Source: UBA5216 sp040081205
GTDB taxonomy: Bacteria; Pseudomonadota; Gammaproteobacteria; Burkholderiales; SG8-41
DNA length: 23,597 nt
Assembly: GCA_040081205.1 (NCBI GenBank)
Contig: JBEBHE010000026.1
Coordinates: 1 to 23,597, forward strand
Direction: 5' to 3'
Shown in pieces: positions 15,582 to 23,584 of the stretch. The notes beneath the pieces were generated by a model, which ran no database searches, was not told the origin of the DNA, and saw only the letters and a program-made list of their open reading frames with translations. Position 1 is the first letter of the stretch, and each line of letters begins with the position of its first letter. The translations under genes and the position numbers were made by a program.

Positions 15582-15605
15582 CTTGCTGCGTGACCGGCAG
15601 AATCC

Positions 15606-16313
15606 TTAGGGCAGAAACGCTGGCGACAGCAATCGCAGGCCGATGGAAAACCAGCGTTCGTCGGTGCGTGAACCGAAACGGTTGCCGACCGTCGCATCGA
15701 TTTGCGCGCGATTAGGCACGATCCAGTAACGCGCCCCAGCCTGAAAAAACGGCCGGCCTTCCTGCTGCTTAAAGGTCTCTGCAATCAGCCAGGTGCGTTC
15801 GCTCAACTGGATTTCCGTACCCACGCCCCACGTGGCGCGTGTGGATGAGGTTATGTTGTTGCGCAGCACGCCCACGTTGGTGTGCAGAAAAACCTTGTCG
15901 TTCAGATAGGAAAAACTCACAGGCACATACGAATACAACTCGCTGATGTTACGGCCGTCACCCGGATGTCGAATAGCGCCGACCGCAAGGCCGATGCCCC
16001 AGCCGTTGGTGTTCATGGTTTTGAATAGTGCCTTGCCTTGCAGCACAACGTCACTGGTGCGAGTGCCTTCGGCATCCGCTGTACGCGCGCCGCCCAAGGT
16101 GAGTTCGAGATTTCCGGTGAAATTGCACGCGGGCAACGCCCAGTATTCTTTGCTGCCCTGATTGCTGCGTACCCACGATTCCACCTGACATGCCTTGGCG
16201 TCCACCGTGCGCGCGTCGTCGGTAATCAGCGGGCGCGCGGCATGGGCCGCTGGTGGCGCGAGTACCAGTAACGCAGAGAACAGTGCGGCGAGCCGCCTAT
16301 TTGCGTTGTGCAT
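15606..16313 (-). CDS. Outer-membrane beta-barrel-type protein
   Basis: A 235-residue exported protein. The signal peptide runs from MHNANRR to about PPAAHA, and the mature chain begins ARPLITDDARTVDAKACQVE. The rest alternates hydrophobic and polar residues in strands such as GWGIGLAVGA, YSYVPVSFSYL, VFLHTNVGVL and WFSIGLRLLSP, as expected for a porin-like or surface-composition barrel. It resembles proteobacterial proteins annotated only as putative outer-membrane or transporter proteins. The start at ATG 16313 lies 17 nt inside the end of the cyclic-nucleotide-binding gene, indicating translational coupling. Function unknown. Confidence 0.75.
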   Translation of the reverse strand: MHNANRRLAALFSALLVLAPPAAHAARPLITDDARTVDAKACQVESWVRSNQGSKEYWALPACNFTGNLELTLGGARTADAEGTRTSDVVLQGKALFKTMNTNGWGIGLAVGAIRHPGDGRNISELYSYVPVSFSYLNDKVFLHTNVGVLRNNITSSTRATWGVGTEIQLSERTWLIAETFKQQEGRPFFQAGARYWIVPNRAQIDATVGNRFGSRTDERWFSIGLRLLSPAFLP

Positions 16314-17130
16314 TGAGATAGCGCAAGCGTTCCGAGATGTTCTTGAGCAATTCCGTGCCAAACGCCGGATTGCTTTTGATCAAGCCGACAAAGGCCGCGC
16401 GGTCGATAGCGATTAATGAGCAGTCGCTGGTGGCGGTGGCGGAGGCGGCGCGCGGCGCGTCATCGACCAGTGCCATTTCGCCAAAGATGCCGCCGACGCC
16501 GATGGTCTCGATGACGTTGCCTTTGATCGATATAGCCACACTGCCTTCCTGTAACACATACATATTGGCGCCAGTGCCGCCTTCGACCAGAATGGGCCTG
16601 TCCTTGGGAAAACGGCTGCGCGCATTCGCCGCGAGGGATGCTGCGACGGATTTGAGCAGTTTGTCGTCGAGCACGCGGGCGGCTTTGCCTGTTTCGTTAC
16701 CGGCGATCCCGCCGCGCATGCGCAGCATCGACAAACCCAGGCGCAGTCGCGCGAGCATCATGCGCATGACCATCAGCGCGAATTCAGGTTGCTTTTGCAG
16801 CGCATCGAAAAATGGTTCGCGCGCGAGGCCGATTAACACGCAATCGGTGCGCGCGACCGCTGTGGCGGAGCGGGGCGTGCCTGCGATCGTGGACATCTCG
16901 CCGATGATTTCACCGGCGGGGCTGACGTCAATGTTTTTGCCGTTCAGGGACAGCGCGACTTCGCCTGCGGCGATAAAATACATCTTGTCGCCCTGTGACT
17001 GTTCGGTAAATAACGTGGTGCCTTTGGTCGCAGTGACAGGTGTGCCGCACGACTTAAAAAAAGCACGCGCGACATCGGGATCGTAAACCAGTTTTTTTTC
17101 CGGCGCGGTTACAAAATCAAGGTCTTCCAT
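16297..17130 (-). CDS. Protein with two cyclic-nucleotide-binding domains
   Basis: A 277-residue soluble protein made of two CAP/PKA-type binding domains. The phosphate-binding cassettes are GEIIGEMSTIAGTPRSAT (Glu78, Arg87) and GGIFGEMALVDDAPRAAS (Glu218, Arg227); both keep the Glu and the phosphate-contact Arg, so both can bind a cyclic nucleotide. A helical connector (about 115-165) joins them. No DNA-binding, kinase, nuclease or membrane domain is present, so the output is probably by protein contact, as with a PKA regulatory subunit. It lies upstream of the outer-membrane-type gene (overlap) and 47 nt after the desulfurase gene. The nucleotide cyclase 1.5 kb downstream on the same strand is an obvious candidate source of ligand. 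AGGA precedes the ATG. Confidence 0.9.
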   Translation of the reverse strand: MEDLDFVTAPEKKLVYDPDVARAFFKSCGTPVTATKGTTLFTEQSQGDKMYFIAAGEVALSLNGKNIDVSPAGEIIGEMSTIAGTPRSATAVARTDCVLIGLAREPFFDALQKQPEFALMVMRMMLARLRLGLSMLRMRGGIAGNETGKAARVLDDKLLKSVAASLAANARSRFPKDRPILVEGGTGANMYVLQEGSVAISIKGNVIETIGVGGIFGEMALVDDAPRAASATATSDCSLIAIDRAAFVGLIKSNPAFGTELLKNISERLRYLNAQRK

Positions 17131-17177
17131 CGATTATTCCTGTGTCTGGGTTCCACGCATGTGCCCGGGCGAAGCGG

Positions 17178-18314
17178 TCAGGCGACGTTCCGTTGGCCGG
17201 TGCGGCAGCTTTCGATTTTGCTGCGGAGATATTGTGCCGCGAAATCGATGTCGGCATCGGTGTTAAAGCGGCCGATCGTGATACGCATCACGGCGGCGGA
17301 CGCGTCGCCCCCCAGCGCGGCGATCACGTGCGAGGCTTGTCCAGCCATGCATGCCGACGCGGACGATATCGCTACTTCGGTCAGCGCCGTCATCGGTAAA
17401 TCGCAGTTTGCAATGCTCAGGTTCAGATTGTGTGCAATGCGTTGTTCAAAGTCGCCGTTCAGACACACGCCTTCAATGTCCTTCAGTGCATTCCATAGCC
17501 GGCCGCGCTGCGCGCGTATGCGCGGCACCTCGATGGACATTTCTTCGCGCGCAATGCGAAAGCATTCGCCGATGCCGACAATCTGATGCGTCGCGAGCGT
17601 GCCGGAACGCAGGCCGTGCTCGTGACCACCGCCGTGCATCTGGCACTCGACATTTACGCGCGGCGTGCGGCGCACATACAACGCACCGATACCTTTAGGG
17701 CCATAGGTTTTGTGCGCAGTGAGCGACATCAAATCCACCGGCAGCGTCGCCATGTTGATCGGCAGTTTCCCCGTGGCTTGTGCCGCATCGACATGAAACA
17801 AAATACCGCGTTCGCGGCACAATTTTCCCAGCGCGGCGACATCCTGAATCACGCCGATTTCGTTGTTCACCAGCATCACCGACGCAAGCACGGTATCCAT
17901 GCGCAGGGCGTTTGCAAACTTACTCAATGAAATCAAACCATTGGTTTCCGGTGTGAGAACGGTGACTTCGAAACCCTGTTGCTCGAGCCAGTGCATGGTA
18001 TCCAGCACGGCTTTGTGTTCGGTTGCCACGGTGAGCAGATGCTTGCCGCGTTTCAAATTTGCATATGCCGCGCCCTTGATCGCGAGGTTATTCGATTCGG
18101 TGGCGCCGGACGTCCACACAATTTCGGCAGTGTCAGCATTGATGAGCGCGGCAATTTGTTCGCGTGCGCGTTCGACGGCGCGTGCTGCGAATTGTCCAAA
18201 GGCATGCGTGCCGCTTGCCGGATTGCCGAATTGTTCCTTGAGATAGGGCAGCATCGCGCCAACCACGCGCGGATCAACCGGCGTGGTGGCGGCGTTGTCG
18301 AGATAGATCGTCAT
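17178..18314 (-). CDS. Cysteine desulfurase (class V aminotransferase, NifS/IscS type)
   Basis: A 378-residue PLP enzyme that releases sulfur from cysteine as a protein persulfide. Landmarks are LDNAATTPVDP at the N-terminus, His100 (TEHKA), Asp176 (FHVDAAQ), Lys202 as the PLP lysine (TAHKTYGPKG), and the sulfur-carrying Cys322 in SSASACMAG. These positions correspond well to those of E. coli IscS, but the motif has Ala for Gly in SSGSAC and the C-terminus is about 25 residues shorter, lacking the IscU-docking tail. No iscR, iscU, hscA or fdx is nearby, so it is probably not the housekeeping isc enzyme. Its ATG overlaps the stop of the Bug gene (ATGA). Confidence 0.92.
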   Translation of the reverse strand: MTIYLDNAATTPVDPRVVGAMLPYLKEQFGNPASGTHAFGQFAARAVERAREQIAALINADTAEIVWTSGATESNNLAIKGAAYANLKRGKHLLTVATEHKAVLDTMHWLEQQGFEVTVLTPETNGLISLSKFANALRMDTVLASVMLVNNEIGVIQDVAALGKLCRERGILFHVDAAQATGKLPINMATLPVDLMSLTAHKTYGPKGIGALYVRRTPRVNVECQMHGGGHEHGLRSGTLATHQIVGIGECFRIAREEMSIEVPRIRAQRGRLWNALKDIEGVCLNGDFEQRIAHNLNLSIANCDLPMTALTEVAISSASACMAGQASHVIAALGGDASAAVMRITIGRFNTDADIDFAAQYLRSKIESCRTGQRNVA

Positions 18315-19294
18315 TCGATTTTTACGCCTGCCGCCCTAATTACTTTGCCCCATTTCGCCAGTTCATCACGCACCAAAGCGGTAAATTGATCCGGCGTGCT
18401 TGTCGTGGATTCAGTGCCGAGTTGCACGAAGCGTTCACGGATATCAGGCAGTGTTTGAATGCGAATGATTTCCTTGTGCAGGCGCGCGAGAATGTCTTTC
18501 GGCGTTGCCGCGGGCGCGACGAGTCCGTACCAAATACCCATCGCCGCGCCGGGATAACCGGATTCGGATATGGTGGGCAGATCGGGAATGGTGGTAATGC
18601 GTTTGTCGCCGGTGGTCGCCAGCAGTTTGAGTTTGCCCGCCTGCATCAGCGGAATCACCGGCGGCACGCCGGTAAAGACAATACTGATTTGTCCGCCGAG
18701 CAAATCGGTGATCGCTTCGGCGTTGCCTTTGTACGGCACGTGCACGATTCGGGTAGCGGTTACCAGTTTGAACAATTCACCGGCAAGATGCGGGCTGGTT
18801 CCCACGCCGGGCGAGCCGTAATTCAATTGTCCGGGACGCGCTTTGGCAAGTGCGACCAGGTCCTTCACGTGCTTCGCCGGGATCGATGGATGTACCGCAA
18901 TTACCGCCGGCCCTGTGGCGATCAGTGAGATGTAGGCGAAATCGCGGATCGGATCGAAAGGGGTTTTCGGATAGAGCAACGGATTGGTGACGGACGGCCC
19001 GGTGGCGCCGATGGTCAGTGTGTGTCCATCGGGAGGCGCCTTGGCCGCCATGTCCATGCCGATCGCGCCGCCCGCACCAGGGCGGTTTTCCACGATCACC
19101 GGCTGACCGAGCGCCTCGTTGAGTTTCGGTGCGATCAGGCGTGCCATGATGTCGATGGTGCTGCCGGGGCCGTACATGACAATGATGCGTATCGGCTTCG
19201 CAGGGTACGTTTGCGCGATAGTGGTTGGCGCCAGTACGGCGACAACAACGGCAAGGGCGACAGTGCTAACGTCATTGAGCATTGCGCGGCGCAT
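18311..19294 (-). CDS. Bug/TctC-family periplasmic solute-binding protein
   Basis: A 327-residue Bug-family binding protein. A signal peptide covers about residues 1-28, then YPAKPIRIIVMYGPGSTID (the family's first strand and ligand loop, here with MYGPGST where PFPPGGG is usual), VIVENRPGAGGAIG, APPDGHTL and NYGSPGVGTSPHLAGELF. As with the other Bug gene, no membrane components are present. It lies 1 nt after a small unknown gene and overlaps the cysteine desulfurase start, so the three are probably one transcript, possibly led by MmgE/PrpD. ATG 19294 was taken; ATG 19282 is an alternative. The ligand is unknown. Confidence 0.93.
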   Translation of the reverse strand: MRRAMLNDVSTVALAVVVAVLAPTTIAQTYPAKPIRIIVMYGPGSTIDIMARLIAPKLNEALGQPVIVENRPGAGGAIGMDMAAKAPPDGHTLTIGATGPSVTNPLLYPKTPFDPIRDFAYISLIATGPAVIAVHPSIPAKHVKDLVALAKARPGQLNYGSPGVGTSPHLAGELFKLVTATRIVHVPYKGNAEAITDLLGGQISIVFTGVPPVIPLMQAGKLKLLATTGDKRITTIPDLPTISESGYPGAAMGIWYGLVAPAATPKDILARLHKEIIRIQTLPDIRERFVQLGTESTTSTPDQFTALVRDELAKWGKVIRAAGVKIE

Positions 19295-19295
19295 A

Positions 19296-19553
19296 TCAAT
19301 GCTTCGCGCTTTGTGCCTGGGTGAGTGCCGCGATCACTCGCTGACGCTTTTCTTCGACATCTTTGGCAAATCCCGGATATTTTTGTTCGACAAATCCGGT
19401 GGCAAGCCCGAGCTTGAGCAGGGCTACAGCAAAGGTCGCGGCGAGATCATCGAGGTCAGGACTTTTTTTGGCGAGTTCCATCGCCTCCATGGTCTCACCG
19501 TATAACTGTTGCAGCGCGTCTTTGGTTTCCTGATCCAGTAACATCATTGACAT
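19296..19553 (-). CDS. Small helical protein of unknown function
   Basis: An 85-residue soluble protein I do not recognise. It is mostly predicted helix: LLDQETKDALQQLYGETMEA, a short AKKSPDLDD break, then LAATFAVALLKLGLATGFVE and a charged end with KDVEEKRQRVIAAL. No cysteines in the chosen form and no transmembrane span convincing enough to call. The start is uncertain: ATG 19553 is used, ATG 19547 or 19544 and a TTG at 19583 are in frame, none with a strong ribosome site. The 1-nt gap to the Bug start and the 114-nt gap from the MmgE/PrpD gene place it at the head of the Bug/desulfurase run, which argues that it is a real gene. Confidence 0.65.
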   Translation of the reverse strand: MSMMLLDQETKDALQQLYGETMEAMELAKKSPDLDDLAATFAVALLKLGLATGFVEQKYPGFAKDVEEKRQRVIAALTQAQSAKH

Positions 19554-19667
19554 GGCATGATCCGTATCGCAGTAAAAATCCAATTGTAACGGTTGTGGCG
19601 CGATGCGCCTGTAAAGCGTGCTGCGCTCATAGGCAAGTTGCCAATCTCGCCGGCATTCCTGATAACG

Positions 19668-21098
19668 TTATTGCCCCGCCAGCAAATATCCCAACCCACG
19701 CGCTGAAAGCTTTTCGACATCGAGCACGACATCCCGGATACGTTCCGCGCGCGGGCGCGAAATGGCGAGTTCGGCATTCTCCATGAACTTGGCGGCGATT
19801 TCGTCTCCAGTTAACGCACGCTCACCGGCGCCACGGTTAATTTTTTCCATATGTACCAGGTCACGGCCGTCTTTGGTGGTGATGACCACGCCACCGGAGA
19901 AGTACTTCGGAAACTGCGAATCCGGATCCGTATCATGTGACACGCGCTGCGCGAGCGCGAGAATCTCCTTGTCATTCAAGGCGTCGCTTTCCAGTTCGGC
20001 GAAACCGAACTTGCCGCGCACCAGGCACGCCGCCACCACGAACTGCACGCTGAATTTCGCCATGTAATCCGATACCGGCTTGCGGCGCATTTCCGCCGGT
20101 TCGCAAACGTAGTGAAAAGTATCGGGATGCAGCAGCGCGCGCACTTTGGCGATGTCCGCCGGTTTCAGATTGTGTTTGCGTTTTAACGCCAGCGCGGCAT
20201 CGGCACACGCATGCAACAAATGGCAGATCGGATATGGTTTGATCGCGACTTCATCGAGATACCACTTGTCACCGAGGCCGCCGGTCATGGCCGCAAGATC
20301 GACTTCGGCGAGTTTGCCGCCGGTGTGCGAACGAAACAAGCCGTCCGGCCCTTCGTAGATGTGCCGCGTGCCGACAAAACCGCCGCGCGCCAATGATGCC
20401 GCCGTTATTCCACCGACCGCAGCCCAGCCCGGATGCATGCGTTTGTTCCACGCGCCGTCGGCACGATGTTCCGACACGGCAGATGACGTGCTGCCGGCAA
20501 GCCCTTGCGCGAGCGTGAATTTTTGCGGGCTGAGATTAAATAACTTGCCCGCCGCCACCGCGCAACCAAAATGTCCGGCGATGCCGGTGGTATGATAACC
20601 CATTGAGTGCATCAGGCCGTGCGCCGCGACGCCCACGCGCGTAGCGATCTCAACGCCCAGCGCATAGGCGGTGAGTACATCCTTGCCGGATGCATCGACG
20701 TGTTCCCCTACACCGAGCGCGCACGGAAACGCGCTGCCGCTCGGATGCACGATGGCGCCCGGATGGGTGTCGTCGTAATCAAGCCCGTGCGCGAGTATGC
20801 CGTTCAGCAACGCTGCGTCGCGCAGCGGCAGTTTCATGCCCATGCCGATAATGGAATTTTTCCCACCTTCGGCGATGCCCAGCAAACCCGATAATGCATG
20901 CTGCGCAAAATCAAACCGGGTGGCGGCGAGTGCGGTGCCAACGACGTCTAGCATGTGATATTTGGCATTTTCGCGAGTGGCTTTTGGAATCGATTTGTAA
21001 GTCAGATCGGAAGCGAACTCGGCGATTCGCTGTGAAATGGATAGCGATTGCGCGGGTTGCGCCGCCGGTGATTGCGTGGGTAGCGGTTGAACGCTCAT
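19668..21098 (-). CDS. MmgE/PrpD-family protein
   Basis: A 476-residue protein of the family that includes 2-methylcitrate dehydratase (PrpD), cis-aconitate decarboxylase and related lyases. Family blocks include LDVVGTALAA, GILAHGLDYDDTHPGAIVHPS (active-site region with the conserved Asp-Asp-Thr-His), GYHTTGIAGHFGCAVAAGKL, KPYPICHLLHACADAAL and the late FSVQFVVAACL. Start ATG 21098 is supported by GGAG 6 nt ahead. There is no prpB or prpC, so a methylcitrate cycle role is unsupported; Bug-linked PrpD homologues in Burkholderiales are usually catabolic enzymes of unknown substrate. The gene is divergent from the amidohydrolase across about 220 nt. Confidence 0.92.
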   Translation of the reverse strand: MSVQPLPTQSPAAQPAQSLSISQRIAEFASDLTYKSIPKATRENAKYHMLDVVGTALAATRFDFAQHALSGLLGIAEGGKNSIIGMGMKLPLRDAALLNGILAHGLDYDDTHPGAIVHPSGSAFPCALGVGEHVDASGKDVLTAYALGVEIATRVGVAAHGLMHSMGYHTTGIAGHFGCAVAAGKLFNLSPQKFTLAQGLAGSTSSAVSEHRADGAWNKRMHPGWAAVGGITAASLARGGFVGTRHIYEGPDGLFRSHTGGKLAEVDLAAMTGGLGDKWYLDEVAIKPYPICHLLHACADAALALKRKHNLKPADIAKVRALLHPDTFHYVCEPAEMRRKPVSDYMAKFSVQFVVAACLVRGKFGFAELESDALNDKEILALAQRVSHDTDPDSQFPKYFSGGVVITTKDGRDLVHMEKINRGAGERALTGDEIAAKFMENAELAISRPRAERIRDVVLDVEKLSARGLGYLLAGQ

Positions 21099-21316
21099 GG
21101 TGTACTCCGATGGAAAGGTGGACAAATAGACGGGGGCAAGGCGCTAGACTCTACTGTAAGCGTGCGTGCATGGGCAACCGTTGAAGTGGATAAAATAATC
21201 ATAAGCATTTGTTTTTAAATGATTATTTTTGCATAATGTGGACGGGTGATATTGGTTGGGAGATGCAACAAGATTATAATTCGTCCTCTCAAATCGTAAC
21301 GGCTGGAGTCAGCAAA
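21099..21316. promoter_or_regulatory. Divergent intergenic region with a candidate amidohydrolase promoter
   Basis: The region separates MmgE/PrpD from the amidohydrolase. TTGTTT (21209-21214) and CATAAT (21232-21237) are 17 nt apart and would start transcripts near 21244, ahead of both ATG 21263 and ATG 21317 but after ATG 21236. The -35 box falls inside a copy of the recurrent motif. No clear promoter was seen for MmgE/PrpD. Confidence 0.4.
21202..21217. repeat. Boundary motif, copy 7 (taagcatttgttttta)
   Basis: On the minus strand this reads taaaaacaaatgctta, an exact match to the consensus taaaaacaaatRctta. It lies in the gap between the divergent MmgE/PrpD and amidohydrolase genes. Confidence 0.7.
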
Positions 21317-22432
21317 ATGGATATGCCGGAGAAACAAGCGGGCGCCGGCCAGCAAAGCGCTTTCAAAGTTGTCGATTGCGACGTGCATCCGTACGTGAAG
21401 GATGGCATCAAGAGCGTTTTCCCCTACATGCCGGAGGCGTGGCAGCAGCGCTTTACCCGCAAGCGCGCGGTAGTTGGTGCGGAAGCACGTTCGCTCAAGT
21501 ATTTGCATCCCAACGGCGCTGTGAATCGTGAAGATGCGCGTCCGCCGTGCGGTGGCGTTTCCGGATCTGATCCGCATTTTCTGGTGCAGGATTTGCTGGT
21601 CAAAAACAAAATTGAGCACGCGGTACTCAACTGTCTGCAGACCGGCGCGCTGTGCAGCACGCTGGCGGGCACCGATGAATCCATCGTGTTGTGCGCGGCG
21701 TTCAACGATTACCTGATCGACCAATGGTTGAAGGTGGATAACCGCCTCAAGTTCGCGATGTCGGTGCCGTCGCAGGATCCGCAGGCGAGTGCAGCCGAAA
21801 TACGCCGCATCGGCAAACATCCGCAGATCGTCGCGGTGTCGCTGCCGCTGCTAAATATTCTGATGGGCAATCGCTACTGGTGGCCAATTTACGAGGCCGC
21901 GCAGGAGATGCAACTCCCGATACTGGTGCATGTCACCGGGCCGGACAGCATATTTTATGGCCCGCCGATTGCCGCGGGCGGCATTCCGGATTCGTATGTC
22001 GAACGCTACGTCACGCTTAATCAGGCGGGGGAATCGAGCGTCAACAGCCTGGTGTTCAGCGGCGTGTTCGAGAAATTTCCAAATCTCAAAGTGATTTTTG
22101 TCGAGTATGGTTTCCTGTGGCTGCTGCCGTTGCTGTGGCGCATGGATCGCACCTGGCGGCAACTGCGTCACGAAGTGCCGTGGGTAAAAAAATCACCGGT
22201 GGAGTATGTGCACAAGCATATCCGCTTCAGCACGCAGCCCATCGACGAGCCGCAGAATCCGAAAGACCTCGACAAGCTGATCGAGATCATGGGTTACGAT
22301 CAGTTGTGTTTCAGCACTGATTACCCGCACTGGGACAACGACATGCCGGGTCAATCGCTGCGTGGGTTGCCGAGCGCGGAGCGGCAGAAGATATTTTGGG
22401 ACAACGCGCTCACGACATTCCGGATGCGTTAA
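21317..22432 (+). CDS. Amidohydrolase-2 family (ACMSD-like) metal hydrolase/decarboxylase
   Basis: A 371-residue TIM-barrel enzyme of the amidohydrolase-2 family, whose members hydrolyse or decarboxylate cyclic and aromatic acids. Metal-site residues are the Asp-x-His of VVDCDVHP near the N-terminus, the His of LPILVHVTG, and the Asp of CFSTDYPHWDND late in the chain. FEKFPNLKVIFVEYGFLWLL is the usual seventh-strand region, with Glu/Tyr where many relatives have a His. Start set at ATG 21317 because GGAG lies 8 nt ahead; ATG 21263 is possible, and the TTG at 21209 lies in the promoter. A Rieske ferredoxin gene follows after two structured repeats. Substrate unknown. Confidence 0.9.
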   Translation: MDMPEKQAGAGQQSAFKVVDCDVHPYVKDGIKSVFPYMPEAWQQRFTRKRAVVGAEARSLKYLHPNGAVNREDARPPCGGVSGSDPHFLVQDLLVKNKIEHAVLNCLQTGALCSTLAGTDESIVLCAAFNDYLIDQWLKVDNRLKFAMSVPSQDPQASAAEIRRIGKHPQIVAVSLPLLNILMGNRYWWPIYEAAQEMQLPILVHVTGPDSIFYGPPIAAGGIPDSYVERYVTLNQAGESSVNSLVFSGVFEKFPNLKVIFVEYGFLWLLPLLWRMDRTWRQLRHEVPWVKKSPVEYVHKHIRFSTQPIDEPQNPKDLDKLIEIMGYDQLCFSTDYPHWDNDMPGQSLRGLPSAERQKIFWDNALTTFRMR

Positions 22433-22479
22433 AGAGAATGAGTAATTTGACCGGCGAATGACATTGGAGATGAGAAAGC

Positions 22480-22542
22480 GCGTTGCGGCGAAGGCTAACA
22501 TTTGCGCAGCAAATGTTAAGCGCAGCGGCCGTAGCTACAATG
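22480..22542 (+). repeat. 63-nt structured repeat, copy A
   Basis: Contains a perfect inner hairpin (TAACATTTGC, loop GCA, GCAAATGTTA) and outer arms GTTGCGGC and GCCGTAGC that can pair over 8 bp as RNA with two G-U pairs. It is aligned without gaps to copy B; differences are confined mainly to the inner stem. Confidence 0.8.
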
Positions 22543-22576
22543 CCTCTCGCAAATTTAATTGCAACAAGCGGCCAAG

Positions 22577-22639
22577 GCGTTGCGGCGAAGGCTAACTTTC
22601 GCGTAGAGAAAGTTAAGCGTAGCGGCCGTAGCCACAATG
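22577..22639 (+). repeat. 63-nt structured repeat, copy B
   Basis: Same length and outer arms as copy A. The inner stem is TAACTTTC with GAAAGTTA. At two stem positions both partners have changed together (A-T to T-A and T-A to C-G), so pairing is kept. Copy B ends 30 nt before the Rieske start codon; a short A/T-rich spacer separates the copies. Confidence 0.8.
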
Positions 22640-22669
22640 TGCTGTACCCATTCAAAGTGAGTTAGTGTC

Positions 22670-23038
22670 ATGGCAGAGAAAAAACAAATCATCGTTGGCA
22701 AAACCGCCGACTTCCCCGTCGGCAAATTCAAAATCATCGACATCGATGGCCGTGAAATCGGCATAGCACAACTGAAGAACGGCGAATTTCGCGCCGTGCG
22801 CAATGTGTGTCCGCACAAAGGCGCGCCGGTGTGCAAGGGGCCGATCGGCGGCACCACATTGCCCAGCGCCGTGGGTGAGTTAATCTACGGTCGCGATGGA
22901 GAAATTCTGGCGTGCCCGTGGCACGGATTCGAATTTGATCTGCTGACCGGCGACGAACTGATACGCTCGGGCAAGCCCACCAAACTGCTGATGTATCCCG
23001 CCACCGTCGACAATGGCGACGTGGTGGTTACGCTGTAG
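22670..23038 (+). CDS. Rieske [2Fe-2S] ferredoxin-like protein
   Basis: A 122-residue single-domain Rieske protein, likely an electron carrier or a regulatory ferredoxin subunit for an oxygenase or reductase. The cluster ligands are Cys47 and His49 in CPHKGAPVC and Cys82 and His85 in CPWHGFEFD. The stretch between the two motifs is longer than in minimal Rieske ferredoxins because of an insert around GGTTLPSAVGELIYG, a variant known from stand-alone members. It follows the amidohydrolase on the same strand after the two repeats and may be cotranscribed. No oxygenase alpha subunit is in the window. The end lies 5 nt from the convergent cupin gene. Confidence 0.92.
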   Translation: MAEKKQIIVGKTADFPVGKFKIIDIDGREIGIAQLKNGEFRAVRNVCPHKGAPVCKGPIGGTTLPSAVGELIYGRDGEILACPWHGFEFDLLTGDELIRSGKPTKLLMYPATVDNGDVVVTL

Positions 23039-23043
23039 CCAGG

Positions 23044-23502
23044 TTACTTCTTCTCCGCGGGCGTCGATGTCACCGGTCCGATGCCCCACACCTGGATGAT
23101 GGTTTCTTCGTCCTTCGCGCCGTCGTAGTGAATGCCATTGGCGCGGTGAATGACATAGCTGCCGGCAGTCGCGGGAACGGTGCTGTCGGGATCAAATTTG
23201 TCCCCAGTGCCCATCCACCACGTTCCTGAAATCACCACAAAAGTGCGGTCGCTGTTGTGAAAGTGCGGCCGGCTCATTTTGCCTGCATACCATTTGTAGC
23301 GCGCCACGTAAGGGCCCGGCTTGCTCGGATGCCCCAGCAGGATGGCCTGCTCGTTGTTGCCGTTGGGGTTTTTCACCCAGCGAATTTCCGATGATGGCGT
23401 GAAATCCACCCATTCGCGATTAATGTCGGCGGCGTATGTCGGCGCGGTGGCGATCAGGGCGAACAGCGCGGTCAATAAGAACTGCACAATGCGTGTGATC
23501 AT
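23044..23502 (-). CDS. Secreted cupin-fold protein
   Basis: A 152-residue exported protein. A signal peptide (MITRIVQFLLTALFALIATA and ending TYA) precedes a single cupin domain. The first cupin motif is recognisable as GKMSRPHFHNSDRTFVVISG, with metal-ligand candidates His80 and His82; the usual Glu of that motif is not present. The second motif region (GSYVIHRANGIHYDG) keeps the His at 125. A 3-His metal site is therefore possible, with catalytic or simple binding function. Small periplasmic cupins of this kind are common and poorly characterised. GGGGAA lies ahead of the ATG. The 95 nt from the start to the window edge hold no gene and a partial copy of the recurrent motif. Confidence 0.85.
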   Translation of the reverse strand: MITRIVQFLLTALFALIATAPTYAADINREWVDFTPSSEIRWVKNPNGNNEQAILLGHPSKPGPYVARYKWYAGKMSRPHFHNSDRTFVVISGTWWMGTGDKFDPDSTVPATAGSYVIHRANGIHYDGAKDEETIIQVWGIGPVTSTPAEKK

Positions 23503-23584
23503 GATGGTTCCCCGAAATCAAGTGGCGCTAGCTTACACTTTTTTTAGGTGTTCAGTCTGCCTCGATACCGTGCATGAAATTTAT

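Noticed and set aside
13470..17130. Anti-phage cyclic nucleotide system (Pycsar or CBASS type)
   Set aside because: The receptor has no TIR, membrane-pore, nuclease or other toxic effector domain, and the neighbours are metabolic.
21209..21316. Extended amidohydrolase N-terminus from a TTG
   Set aside because: The TTG is inside the recurrent motif and the candidate -35 box, and GGAG supports ATG 21317.
22480..22639. CRISPR array
   Set aside because: Only two units, each with an internal hairpin and long identical flanks, with no cas genes.
22410..22665. Small frames through the 63-nt repeats
   Set aside because: They exist in several frames on both strands, and the compensating changes between copies favour structure rather than coding.
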